64,000 nucleotides of DNA from CAWHYG01 sp963833505 (lineage in GTDB: Bacteria; Eisenbacteria; RBG-16-71-46; CAIMUX01), in contig CAWHYG010000005.1 of the NCBI GenBank assembly GCA_963833505.1, positions 1 to 64,000 of the forward strand, written 5' to 3'. Below, one piece after another: positions 38,138 to 47,274 of the stretch. A program made the translations under genes and the position numbers. How positions within the stretch are numbered: position 1 is the stretch's first letter; every line of letters begins with the position of its first letter. The notes below the pieces were generated by a model, which was not told the DNA's origin, searched no databases, and saw nothing but the letters and a program-made list of their open reading frames with translations.

Positions 38138-39505
38138 ATGTCTTCCGATGGGAAGCCTGACCGGAGCCGCCAGGCGGAGAGCCGGGGATCGGGCTTCGCG
38201 ATCTGGCTGGCTTTCGTCGGGCTGGTCGCGTTTCTCCTCGTTCTGGCCGTCAATCCGGCGCTCTTGAGCCGCTGGGCCGAGGACAACTCACTCGCTCCCG
38301 GGATCCTGTCCGGGCTGCGCCGCGCCCGAATCGCTTTGAGTTGCCTGGGAGTCGCGCTCCTCGGCCTGGGCCTCGCCGGCGCGCGCTTCCGCTTCTTCCG
38401 ATTGCTGGATCGGCGGCGCCGGCTGGCGCGGTGGCTGACCATTCTGACCGGAACCGGTTTCGTCATCACCGTCCTGGAGCTGTTCTTCGCGGCCTATCCG
38501 GTTCCTTCGCTCCACCAGTCCGTCCCCTATGACATCTCGGCCTTCTCGATCAACCGCCTGGCCTCCTTCGATTACGACGTCCAGGGGACCGACCGGGGTT
38601 CGATCCGGTACCCGCTCCATGGCGGCTATCGCGGACCGGCCTTTCCGCCGGAGAAGCCGCCCGGAGAGTATCGGATCGCGATCCTGGGCGGATCCTTCGT
38701 CTTCGACATCTACGCGTCCGGAGAGAACGACTGGCCCCATCAGGTCGAGGAGCTGCTCCATCGGGACGGCTATCCCCGGGTGCGGGTGATCAACGGAGGC
38801 GTTCCCGGGCACAGCACTTTCGACGCCATCGGACGGCTGACCGGCGAGGTCGACCTGCTTCATCCGGACCTCGTCGTACTATGCGAGGCCTGGAACGACA
38901 TCAAGTACTTCAACGAGATCAGTCCGCGGGAGACGCCGATGCGGGTCATCCGGCCGATGACCCGTCCGACCCACCGCGGTTATACGCTGGCCTGGCTGCG
39001 CAGCCTGCTCGATCAAACGCATACCTTCCGGCTGCTCTTCGCGCTCGGGCGCCGCCTTCGGAACGCCGGTCTGGAAGGCTATCACCGCGCCGGGGCGCTC
39101 GGCGACACGGTTTCCGCGATCGGCCCGGAGCAGTACCGCTTCAACCTCCGGAACTTCGTCGACATCTGCCGGAACGGCGGCATGCAACCGGTGCTCTTCA
39201 CGCAACCGCATCTGCCGATGCCGGGCAACGAGTCCCGGGTCAAGCGCAAGGTCCGATACGATTACGTGCTCCTGACCCACCCGGCCGTCTGCCGGGCCTT
39301 CGAGCAGTGCGAGGAAGCCGCGCGGGACGTGAGCCGGGAGAAAGCCTGTCCGCTCCTGGATCTGTCCGGTCAGTACTCCGGCCGGGAAGAACTCCTGGCC
39401 GACCAGGTCCATCTGACCGAGACGGGCGACCGGACCGTGGCGCGGACGGTCGCCTCGTTCTTCGAGACGTTCATCCCCAAGGAAGACGGCGGCGCAACGC
39501 GCTGA
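38138..39505 (+). CDS. Membrane-anchored SGNH/GDSL-type hydrolase
   Basis: 455 residues. Three N-terminal hydrophobic segments lie at residues 20-40, 68-85 and 98-118. The catalytic part has block I GGSFVFDIYASGENDWPHQV (Ser in GGS), block III CEAWND and the final Asp/His pair in LLADQVHLTETGD. It probably removes or transfers acyl or acetyl groups on glycans or lipids outside the inner membrane. A relative lies at 54434-55492. Confidence 0.8.
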   Translation: MSSDGKPDRSRQAESRGSGFAIWLAFVGLVAFLLVLAVNPALLSRWAEDNSLAPGILSGLRRARIALSCLGVALLGLGLAGARFRFFRLLDRRRRLARWLTILTGTGFVITVLELFFAAYPVPSLHQSVPYDISAFSINRLASFDYDVQGTDRGSIRYPLHGGYRGPAFPPEKPPGEYRIAILGGSFVFDIYASGENDWPHQVEELLHRDGYPRVRVINGGVPGHSTFDAIGRLTGEVDLLHPDLVVLCEAWNDIKYFNEISPRETPMRVIRPMTRPTHRGYTLAWLRSLLDQTHTFRLLFALGRRLRNAGLEGYHRAGALGDTVSAIGPEQYRFNLRNFVDICRNGGMQPVLFTQPHLPMPGNESRVKRKVRYDYVLLTHPAVCRAFEQCEEAARDVSREKACPLLDLSGQYSGREELLADQVHLTETGDRTVARTVASFFETFIPKEDGGATR

Positions 39506-39572
39506 TCGCCAAGTCGATGGAGCGGCGCCGGGCCTCCCGCACCGCGGGATTCCAGCACGGGCGTTCTGAGGT

Positions 39573-39782
39573 CACCCAAGCTTGGGCATGACGCCTCGGT
39601 CGTCCAAGTCGGTCCACCCAAGCTTGGGTACGACGCCTCGGTCGTGTGAAGCGGTCCACCCAAGCTTGGGTACGACGCCTCATTCGTCTGAACTGGTCCA
39701 CCCAAGCTTGGGTACGACGCCTCGGTCGTCCAACCCGGTCCACCTCCGCCCAGGTACGACGTCCTGGTCAACCAGGACGGCC
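39573..39782. repeat. 42-bp tandem array with palindromic core ACCCAAGCTTGGGT
   Basis: Copies begin at 39573, 39615, 39657 and 39699, exactly 42 bases apart, with a diverged fifth at 39741. Each contains CACCCAAGCTTGGG then TACGACGCCTCGGTCGT. The 12-bp CCCAAGCTTGGG core is a perfect palindrome. Because 42 is a multiple of three, frames on both strands stay open, giving 14-residue repeats in possible short proteins; none has a ribosome binding site. It lies between the SGNH hydrolase and the thioredoxin gene. Confidence 0.85.
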
Positions 39783-39969
39783 CACCTCCGCGTGGGGGGC
39801 TCGTTCGGAGCGACGGGCTTGCTGCGATATCGACTCATGAACAGCGCTTCCACAACCGTCGTAGGTGTCGGCAGTTGCAGGGTCGCTGGCGTACCTGGCC
39901 CGACGGTGCTCCTGGACCACGAGGTGCACGGAGCGCCGCGCGAGCTGCTGCAACGCCCGATCCGCCGGC
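39783..39969. other. Intergenic remainder between the 42-bp array and the thioredoxin gene
   Basis: Open frames run across here on both strands but have no ribosome binding site or recognisable protein content. I see no gene. Confidence 0.35.
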
Positions 39970-40644
39970 TCAGTCCTCCTGCAAAACTCGTTTCACGATC
40001 GCCTCGAAGATCGGCTCCTCTTTCGGCCCCTCGATCCGAGCCGCGACTCCGCCTTCGCAATCGATGACGACGGTGGTCGGCAAGGTCTCGATCGGGCCGT
40101 AAAGGGATGACGCCGTCCCTTCGTCGACGAGGACGGGAAAACCGACCCGGCTTTCCCGAACCAGCGGGCGAACCGCGCCGGCGCCGCCCGGGCTGAGAGA
40201 GACGCCGAGAACCTGAACGCCCTCGGCCTCGAGGCGCCGCCCCAGATCCACCAGGCGGGGTAACTCGGTCAGGCAGGGCTGGCAATCCGTCCGGAAGAAA
40301 TCGATGAGAACGACTTTGCCGCGGTAGTCCGAGAGGCGGATCAGACGGCCACCCAGGTCGGCCAGGGCGAAGTCGGGAGCCGGCCGCCGGTCGGCGGGAT
40401 CGGAGAGGCTCACGTTCAACTGGCCGGATACGGTCGACACGCGGGGTACTTCCCCCGGGTTCGCCCGATGCGACAAGGGATCCGCCTCCTCCCGGGCCTG
40501 CACGAGCCTCCGGGACTTCTCTTCGACCCCCAGCCGGTACCGTCGGACCGCCGTGAAGGTCGCCAGAATGAAGGCGATCAGCAACAGCCCCAGAAGCGGG
40601 GCGCGGATGACCCCGCCGAACCGGCCCGGTCGTTGGTTTGACAT
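39970..40644 (-). CDS. TlpA/ResA-like membrane-anchored thioredoxin
   Basis: 224 residues from the ATG at 40644. One N-terminal membrane helix (IRAPLLGLLLIAFILATFT) is followed by an AhpC/TSA-Redoxin domain: PDFALADLGGRLIRLSDYRG, VVLIDFFRTDCQPCLTELPR with the CxxC DCQPC, and the cis-Pro in LPTTVVID. It reduces periplasmic disulphides, for example of cytochrome c apoproteins. Upstream in-frame ATGs to 40752 lack support, and GGGGAGG lies about ten bases before the chosen start. Confidence 0.85.
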   Translation of the reverse strand: MSNQRPGRFGGVIRAPLLGLLLIAFILATFTAVRRYRLGVEEKSRRLVQAREEADPLSHRANPGEVPRVSTVSGQLNVSLSDPADRRPAPDFALADLGGRLIRLSDYRGKVVLIDFFRTDCQPCLTELPRLVDLGRRLEAEGVQVLGVSLSPGGAGAVRPLVRESRVGFPVLVDEGTASSLYGPIETLPTTVVIDCEGGVAARIEGPKEEPIFEAIVKRVLQED

Positions 40645-40852
40645 GTCCCCGATCCTCCCCGCGGATGGACCTCCGCCTACCGGAAGCTTACACCCAACGG
40701 GCGGTTCGTGACCGGCCGGCGGGAGGATCGTCCCATTCCGGTTGGCGGACACGGCAACGGGTCGAATCGGAGTGACCGCTCACGGGAGACGGAATCCACT
40801 CGAAGCGGAGCGATGAGCCACGGGGCATGGAGGGCGCCGCGGGAACGGAGAA

Positions 40853-40892
40853 AGGCCCCGGGTGCCGGAGAGTGATCCGGTCCCCAGGGCCT
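40853..40892 (-). terminator. Terminator-like hairpin after the Lys-rich microgene
   Basis: On the minus strand AGGCCCTGGGGACCGG, loop ATCACTCT, then CCGGCACCCGGGGCCT, followed by TTCTCC. It lies about 50 bases past the stop of the 21-codon gene at 40940. The stem is 16 bases with two mismatches. It supports that gene being transcribed as its own unit. Confidence 0.55.
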
Positions 40893-40939
40893 CGACTTCG
40901 GAGGGCGCGGCCACCGCCGCGCCTTCGTTGAACCCCGCG

Positions 40940-41005
40940 CTACTTGCCCTTCTTGGCGGGCTTCTTCGGGCTCTTCTTCGCCGGGGACTTCGTGCTTCCT
41001 GCCAT
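40940..41005 (-). CDS. 21-residue lysine-rich microprotein
   Basis: The short frame encodes MAGSTKSPAKKSPKKPAKKG plus a final Lys. An unusually good AAGGAGG lies five bases before the ATG, and a terminator-like hairpin follows. The repeated SPKK/PAKK pattern is like histone H1 tails and bacterial nucleoid-associated tails, so DNA or RNA binding is a reasonable guess; no homologue can be checked here. It is far too short for usual ORF cut-offs. The flanking sequence on either side (40645-40939, 41006-41277) has no other gene. Confidence 0.55.
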   Translation of the reverse strand: MAGSTKSPAKKSPKKPAKKGK

Positions 41006-41277
41006 GATTCCCTCCTTGGATCGGTTGGCGTGTCTCCTGAATTTCCGGGAACGCCCGGTGTGAAAGCTCCATTGGGGCTCTCGGACGCGCAGTATGCCGG
41101 GGGCATAAAGGAAGCGCAATAAAAATGATCGACCCGCTTGGAAAAAAGTCCGCCGTCCGACCATCAGCCCCCTTTGCACCCGCGATCGGCGACTGTTAGA
41201 CTGCCCGCCAGCCAAGCGGCCCTCCGGGTTCCGCTCCCGGCGAACGCCGGGGCGGGCTCGGACAAAGGAGGTCACCC

Positions 41278-43065
41278 GTGCAGGACAGGCCGGACGGAGA
41301 GACGTGCGCGGTTCCGCGGGAAGGGCGGCTCCTCGAGGAGCTCGGCTCCCTCCGGACCGAGGTGGAAGGGCTGCGGCGCCTTCTGGAAGTGTCTCGGGGG
41401 TTGTCCTCGATCCTCGAGCCCGGCGCCCTTCTCGATGCCATCCTGGATTCGGCGATCCTCCTGACCGGAGCGCGCCGCGGGCTCCTGCTTGCACAGGAGG
41501 ACGGCCGCCTTCGAGTCGTCCTGGCGCGCGGCGACCGGAAGGATTCCCTCGACCCGGATACGGTGCTCGTCTCCGAAACGCTGGCCGGCCGCTGCCTGGA
41601 AGAGAATCGGGTGATCCCCTACGACAACCTGGGAACGCAGCCGGAATTCCAGGAAGTGCGGTCGATCCGGGCTCTGTCCCTGGAGTCGGCGGTCTGCGTC
41701 CCCCTCCGGGAGCGGGGCGTGGCCCGCGGCGTTCTGTACCTCGACAGCTCCACGCCCGGGGTCAAGACCTCGCCCCGGGAGATCTCGCTTCTCGAAGCGT
41801 TCGCCGCCCAGGCCTCCATCTCGATGTGGAACGCCCGCCTGCTCCGCGAGTCCGAGGAGTCGCGGCTCATCCTCTCGCGACAGAACGCCGACCTGCGCGC
41901 CGAGGTCCAGGCCCGAAAGCCGCTCGGGGAGATCCTCGGGCAGAGCCCGGCGATGCAAAAGGTGTTCGACCGGATCCGGTTTCTCAAGGACACGGACCTG
42001 CCCGTCCTGCTCCTGGGGGAAAGCGGCACCGGGAAGGAGCTGGCGGCCCGGGCTCTGCATTACGAGGGGCTCCGCCGCGACGGACCTTTCGTCCCCGTCA
42101 ACTGCGCCGGCCTTCCCGGCGAGCTGCTCGACAGCCTCATGTTCGGACATCGCAAGGGCGCTTTCACAGGCGCCGTCCAGGACATGCCCGGGCTGGTGGA
42201 GCAGGCCGAGGGAGGCACCCTGTTCCTGGACGAGATCGGGGACATGCCTTTGAGCCTCCAGGTCAAGCTCCTCCGATTCCTCGAATCGGGGGAATACCGG
42301 CGGGTGGGAGAATCGGATCTGCGGAAGGCGGGCGTCCGGGTTGTCTCGGCGACCAACCGGGACATCGGGGCCCTGGTGCGGGAGAAGTCCTTCCGGGAGG
42401 ATCTCTTCTTCCGCCTGGCCGCCGTCTGCGTGGAGGTCCCACCCCTTCGCGACCGGCGCGAGGATCTGCCGGTTCTCATCTCTCATTTCACCGCCCGGGC
42501 CGAAGGGAAGATGGGCCGGAAGAGCGCCGGGCTGACCGCGGGAGCGCGCGCCTTTCTTCTCGGCCATCCCTGGCCCGGCAACGTGCGCCAGCTCAAGCAC
42601 GCCGTCGAAGCCGCCTGCGCGCTCGTTCCGGAAGGGCAGGAAGTGGATGAGACGCTCCTCAGGATCCTCTTCCCGGCCGGAGAGCTTACGTCGCCGGGCG
42701 CGTCTCCGGCGCCCGGCGGATCGACTTCGTCGTGCCAGCCGTCGGACCCCCTGACGGGCCGGATGCTGAACGCCACGCCAAGCCAGGCTACGGACCCCAT
42801 GACAGGTCCGATGCCGAGCTCCACCTGGGGAAGGCCGATGGAGCACGGAGCAGGCCGGATGCCGAGTTCCACGTCGGGCCGTCCGTCCGACCGGACGGGG
42901 TCTGAACAATCCGAGGCCGCGGAAACCCTCCGGACGGATCAGGAGATCCTGGAGGCGGTTCTGACGCGTTATGAGTGGAACGTGAGCAAGGCGGCGGAAG
43001 TCCTGGGGCTCAGCCGCCAATCGGTCTACAACCGGATCCGGATGTACAATCTGAGGCGGCCGTAG
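41278..43065 (+). CDS. Sigma-54-dependent transcriptional activator (GAF, AAA+, Fis-type HTH)
   Basis: 595 residues starting at GTG with AAAGGAGG upstream. An N-terminal GAF sensor (about residues 30-190: ARRGLLLAQEDGRLRVV, AVCVPLRERG) is followed by the AAA+ domain with Walker A GESGTGKE, the sigma-54 loop GAFTGA, Walker B GGTLFLDEIGD, and NVRQLKHAVEAA. A repetitive Ser/Pro/Met linker (about residues 475-535, MPSSTWGRP and MPSSTSGRP) precedes a Fis-type helix-turn-helix (WNVSKAAEVLGLSRQSVYNR). It opens sigma-54 promoters in response to a ligand of the GAF domain. Targets are not evident. Confidence 0.93.
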   Translation: MQDRPDGETCAVPREGRLLEELGSLRTEVEGLRRLLEVSRGLSSILEPGALLDAILDSAILLTGARRGLLLAQEDGRLRVVLARGDRKDSLDPDTVLVSETLAGRCLEENRVIPYDNLGTQPEFQEVRSIRALSLESAVCVPLRERGVARGVLYLDSSTPGVKTSPREISLLEAFAAQASISMWNARLLRESEESRLILSRQNADLRAEVQARKPLGEILGQSPAMQKVFDRIRFLKDTDLPVLLLGESGTGKELAARALHYEGLRRDGPFVPVNCAGLPGELLDSLMFGHRKGAFTGAVQDMPGLVEQAEGGTLFLDEIGDMPLSLQVKLLRFLESGEYRRVGESDLRKAGVRVVSATNRDIGALVREKSFREDLFFRLAAVCVEVPPLRDRREDLPVLISHFTARAEGKMGRKSAGLTAGARAFLLGHPWPGNVRQLKHAVEAACALVPEGQEVDETLLRILFPAGELTSPGASPAPGGSTSSCQPSDPLTGRMLNATPSQATDPMTGPMPSSTWGRPMEHGAGRMPSSTSGRPSDRTGSEQSEAAETLRTDQEILEAVLTRYEWNVSKAAEVLGLSRQSVYNRIRMYNLRRP

Positions 43066-43194
43066 CGGCTGGGGCGGCACGTGCGGTTGACCCAGGGGGC
43101 CATGTCGAGATTTGTGCTCCCGCTGGTGGGCTCCCGCCCGCGACTGGGGTCCCCACCTTTATTGTGGGGACGACTCCCAAGGCGGGTTTACGCG

Positions 43195-43223
43195 TTGCCG
43201 TTTGCGGTCTTGAAGCGTACAAT
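43195..43223 (+). promoter_or_regulatory. Probable sigma-70-type promoter for the beta-helix gene
   Basis: TTGCCG (43195-43200), a 17-base spacer and TACAAT (43218-43223) closely resemble the -35 and -10 boxes at ideal spacing, about 105 bases before the ATG at 43329. Nothing else codes in 43066-43328. Confidence 0.5.
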
Positions 43224-43328
43224 TGTGGCACAGGTGCATTCTGCAGGCGACTTGGCAAAGCGCTCGGCCGTTCCTCGCTGATTGGATAGGCGGGCACCGT
43301 AGCACGCGGCGACGAATGGAGGTCTGCA

Positions 43329-44726
43329 ATGAACGATGGAGCTGGCTGGGTTCGGTCGAATCAGCGTCGCGGATCTGGCGCCCTCCTGCTGTTGGCGGGC
43401 CTCGTGGCGGGATCTTTCCATTCGGCAGCCGCGAAGGTCCTTCGAGTACCCCAAGCCTATCCGACGATTCAGGCGGCGCTGGACGCCTGCTCCGAGGGGG
43501 ACTCGGTCTTGGTGACGGCCGGTACGTACACCGGACCCGCCAACCGGAACCTGGTCTTCCATGGGCTGGACGTGGCCCTGGTCTCTGAGTCGGGAGCGGC
43601 AGCAACCGTGATCGACTGCCAGGGTGTTCCGAACTGCCGTGGGATCGACCTGACGTTTTCCAAGGGTTCTCCCGTGATCGACGGCTTCACGCTCACCGGT
43701 GGTACAACGGATGGGGGCGGCATCGCCTGCGGGGGCACAACCGCTCCGACGATCCGGCACTGCGTCTTCACGAACAACAATGTCGATTTCCAGAACTTCG
43801 GCGGTGGTGGGATCCTGTGCGGCGAGTCATCCGCACCCGTCATCGAGGACTGCCTTATAACGCGGAACAGTTGCAGTGGCGGCGGAAGCGGCATTTCGTG
43901 CGCTGAAGGTGCGACGCCACAGATTCTGAATTGTACGATCACGCAGAATAGCGGCGGAGCGATGTTCGGTTTTGGAGGCGGCGTGAGCGCGACAGTGGGC
44001 GCATCCGGTTCCATGCTGATCCGCAACTGCGTGATCTCCGGCAACTCAGCCTATGCCGGCGGGGGTCTCGCGTCGGTGAATGAGACCATCCGCATGGAGA
44101 ACTGCCAGGTCACGCAGAACTACGCCGAATACTCGGGGGGCCTGTATCTACAATGCTCCGCGGACATCATGGGCTGCACGATCGCCATGAACGGGGCCGG
44201 GATCTCCGAGGGGGGCGTGCTGCTTGCCGAGTGTCGAATGGCCCGTACGATTCTATGGGGGAACTGCGCGCCGTCCGCCCGGGACGGACTCATTTACGGA
44301 TTGGTCCAGGTCGAGTGCTCCGATTACGATTCGACCGGACTTGTCGTGGGCCACAACTACCATCTTGCAGCCATGGGACCGCAGGTTCATGCTGATCCGC
44401 TGTTTTGTGGGCCGCTCCCATGCCCGACCTCGCAGGACATCTCTCCGGGCGGAGATTGGACGCTACGTTCCGATTCCCCCTGCCTCCCGCAGTTCAGCCC
44501 CTGCGGCCAGCAGATCGGCGCGTACGGCCTGGGCTGCACGGCGTCCGAGCCGGTCGGCGCCTGCTGCCTCGCCAACCACTCCTGCCTCGTGTTGACACGC
44601 CAGCAGTGCCAGGGGCTCCAAGGGATCTACGAAGGCGACAACTTCGGCTGCTATCCGAACCCATGCCTGGTCACGGCGATCGAGGAGACGACCTGGGGGA
44701 GGATCAAGAGCCGATTCCGGCCGTAG
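43329..44726 (+). CDS. Secreted parallel beta-helix protein with Cys-rich module and TTWGRIK-type tail
   Basis: 465 residues. Signal peptide (ALLLLAGLVAGSFHSAAA), then VPQAYPTIQAALDACSEGDS, the usual opening of DUF1565/polysaccharide-lyase-like beta-helices. Repeated coils follow (PTIRHCVFTNNN, PVIEDCLITRNSC, PQILNCTITQNS). The C-terminus carries a GACCLANHSCLVLTRQQCQG Cys module and ends TAIEETTWGRIKSRFRP, a tail I associate with secreted proteins of this lineage. It probably acts at the cell surface on glycans or as an adhesin. GGAGG precedes the ATG. Confidence 0.8.
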   Translation: MNDGAGWVRSNQRRGSGALLLLAGLVAGSFHSAAAKVLRVPQAYPTIQAALDACSEGDSVLVTAGTYTGPANRNLVFHGLDVALVSESGAAATVIDCQGVPNCRGIDLTFSKGSPVIDGFTLTGGTTDGGGIACGGTTAPTIRHCVFTNNNVDFQNFGGGGILCGESSAPVIEDCLITRNSCSGGGSGISCAEGATPQILNCTITQNSGGAMFGFGGGVSATVGASGSMLIRNCVISGNSAYAGGGLASVNETIRMENCQVTQNYAEYSGGLYLQCSADIMGCTIAMNGAGISEGGVLLAECRMARTILWGNCAPSARDGLIYGLVQVECSDYDSTGLVVGHNYHLAAMGPQVHADPLFCGPLPCPTSQDISPGGDWTLRSDSPCLPQFSPCGQQIGAYGLGCTASEPVGACCLANHSCLVLTRQQCQGLQGIYEGDNFGCYPNPCLVTAIEETTWGRIKSRFRP

Positions 44727-44927
44727 GAGCCGCTTCGGCCGGTGCGGTCGAGCCTCCCCGCTCCGTCCCGCCCGTCACCGTCGGAGACCGACCGGCGACT
44801 CGCGGGCACCACTGGCCCTCCGGCGCTGCCGGTGCGCTCGGTTACCCTCCGGGCGGACGGGAATGGATTTGGCGCCCGGAATCGAGGCGGTTTGGCGCTC
44901 CGGCGGCTCCGAGTCGCCGCCGCCACC

Positions 44928-45790
44928 CTATTTCACGTAGAGGATCCAGATATCCGAAATGCCGTTCTCGCTGTGGGTGTACGCCAGCCTGGTCCCGTCG
45001 GGCGACCACGACGGGAACCAGTCATCTCCCGGGTCGAAGGTGACCTGGGTCGGACTCTCCCCGTCGGAGGTCATGATCCAGATGTGATCATGCCCCGATC
45101 GATCGGAAGAGAACGCGATCTGCCTGCCGTCCGGAGACCAGCGGGGGTTTTCGTCGTTCCAGGAATCATGGGTCACCTGGTTCACGCCCGTACTGTCCTC
45201 TCGGATGGTCCAGATCTGGTAGTTTCCGCTCCGGTTGGAGCTGAACGCAATTCGAGCCTGGATCCGAGACCAATCCGAAACGTTGTTGTCCGAACCGGTG
45301 GTGACAAGCCGCGCCGGCCCTCCGGAGAGAAAGGCGATGCGGATATCCGAGGCGACCGGGGTCGGTGGAGTTTCCCAGGGCCCCCCGTAAAGATCGTGTA
45401 AGCGAGGCGGGTTCCATCCGGCGACCAGACAAATCCGCCGAGCTGGTCGTGTCCGGAGTTGACGGCCGTCGTCGATTGGGCTCCGGGGACGGCGGCCATG
45501 ATGGCCACACCCCAATTGTCCTGTGGGGAAGGGAGGTCATTCTGGTCGAAGTAGTAGGCGATCTCCGTTCCGTCCGGTGACCATGCTGGATACAGTGCCG
45601 ACCAGTATCCGCTGGTCATCTCGGATTGGAGCCCCCCGTTCACGGGCACCACGTACACCTGGAAATGGCCGTTCGCGACACCCCAGTCCGCTGCAAGGGC
45701 GATGCTCCGGCCATCAGGAGACCAGGCGGGCCAGCCCGCGCCGATTGGTGTGGAATGCTCGGTTCGTTGTGTGGGCCGCCCGAAGAATCC
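44928..45790 (-). pseudogene. TolB-like PD40 beta-propeller protein, N-terminally truncated and frameshifted
   Basis: Repeated WSPDG blades are visible: GWPAWSPDGRSIALAADWG, YPAWSPDGTEIAYYF, GFVWSPDGTRLAYTIF, then in the adjacent frame RWSPDGRQIAFSSDRSGHDH and SWSPDGTRLAYTHSENG. The two frames join if one G is restored in the run opposite 45381-45386 (TIFTGGPWETPP). There is no start or signal peptide: coding sequence stops near 45790, where a divergent gene also lacks its N-terminus. The frameshift is probably an artefact, but the missing 5' end looks like a real deletion or a misassembly. Confidence 0.7.
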
Positions 45791-45794
45791 CCGG

Positions 45795-47133
45795 TGTACG
45801 GTCTGACGGTCTACAACGGGATCTGATCGCGGCGGGAACATTTTCCAACATACCGCCGGACAACGCCTGGTACGTTGCGCGGTGGTCCGGCAGTAGTTGG
45901 GAGCCGCTCAATCTCGGGATCAACGGCGAGGCGTACGCGGCGAACGTGTACTCCGGAAACCTGGTCGTGGGAGGGTACTTCACCAACGCTGGCGGCCGTC
46001 CTGCGGCCTCGATCGCGAGATGGGACGGCACGGCCTGGTGGCCGCTCGGGCCAGGGATCAGTGATGGCTTAGTGTATGCGCTCCTTCCCTTCGGGTCGAA
46101 TCTCGTTGTCGGCGGCGGTTTCCACACGGCGGGGGGAAACCCTGCAAGAAGTATCGCGCCGTGGAATGGTACCACGTGGGCACCCATGTCCTCGGGGATA
46201 ACCGGCGAAGTTCAGTCACTGGCCAATTACTATGGCACGTTGATTGCCGGCGGATACTTCACCCTGGCTTGCGGTCAACCGGCGAACTACATCGCTGCCT
46301 GGAACGGGACATCATGGCAGCCCCTCGGTTCGGGCATGAATGGTTATGTTGGCGCGTTGGTTGTCTACAATGGCGACCTGATCGCCGGTGGCGGTTTCAC
46401 TGAGGCCGGCGGAAATCCTGCGGGGTACATCGCCCGGTGGGATGGGACCGCGTGGTCCCCCCTGGGAACCGGATTGAACTGGGCGGTTGCCTGTCTGACC
46501 GTCTACAACGGCGACCTGATCGCTGGCGGAGTGTTCACCATGGCCGGCGGCGACAGCGCCTACGCCGTCGCCCGCTGGGACGACCCCGCGATCGGGGCCT
46601 GCTGCCACGCCGACGGAAGCTGCACGGTCACGACTCAGGTGGACTGCACCCTACCGAGCACCTGGCAAGGGTCCTGCACAACCTGTAATCCGAATCCATG
46701 CCCGGCGGGCTGGGGCGCCTGCTGTCTGCCGGGATCGGGCTGCGTCCAGGTTTCGCCCGCAACGTGCCAGCAAAACGGAGGAACCTTCCTGGGCTACGGT
46801 GTTTCCTGCAGCACGGATCCTTGCCCAACATCCTCGGTCCGGACCGGGGAGGTCGCTCGATTTCTGCGGCCAGAGGCCGAGCCGAATCCGAGTGGAGGCC
46901 CGACGACGATCCGATACGGTTTGGCTGCTCCAGGGGAAGTCGTCCTGGACGTCCTCGATGTTTCCGGCCGGCAGATCCGGCGTCTCGTGAAGGAACGCGA
47001 GGACGGCGGTGTCCACTCGATTTCCTGGGACACTTTCAGCGATGCCGGCAGGCCTGTGCCGTCTGGAATCTACATGATTCGACTGGTAGCCGGACCCGGC
47101 GTATTGTCTAACAGGGTGCTGTTGATCCGGTAG
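45795..47133 (+). pseudogene. Secreted kelch-like beta-propeller protein with FlgD-type C-terminus, N-terminally truncated
   Basis: It consists of repeats of the type LTVYNGDLIAGG-F--AGG--A--IARWDGTAWSPLG, about six copies. Two Cys modules follow (GACCHADGSCTVTTQVDC, GACCLPGSGCVQVSPATC). A FlgD Ig-like C-terminal domain ends it: RYGLAAPGEVVLDVLDVSGR and WDTFSDAGRPVPSGIYMIRL. At 45818-45820 one missing G splits VYGLTVYNG from DLIAAGTF. No signal peptide is present, and upstream DNA is the divergent TolB-like gene. It was a secreted surface protein; the FlgD-like domain probably serves export or anchoring. Confidence 0.75.
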
Positions 47134-47274
47134 GGATCGCGGCGCCCGAGAGCCCTTCCGATCCGGTTGCGATGCGCTGGGTGCGGAATCCGCGCGCTCA
47201 ATTCCCTCTGGAGATCGTCTGCTGCCCGACCCCAACCCGCTGGCGGTAAAGAGCCGCGAACGGCCGCCCAGCCG

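Noticed and set aside
36817..38469. 550-codon minus-strand frame opposite OmpA
   Set aside because: Its repeats are only the complement of the 90-bp type 3 repeats.
39573..39782. 42-bp array as a CRISPR
   Set aside because: Units are contiguous tandem copies without unique spacers, and no cas gene is in the window.
39582..40067. Plus- or minus-strand protein made of 14-residue repeats
   Set aside because: No ribosome binding site or flanking conserved domain; frames stay open on both strands because the period is a multiple of three. Kept as an open alternative in the findings.
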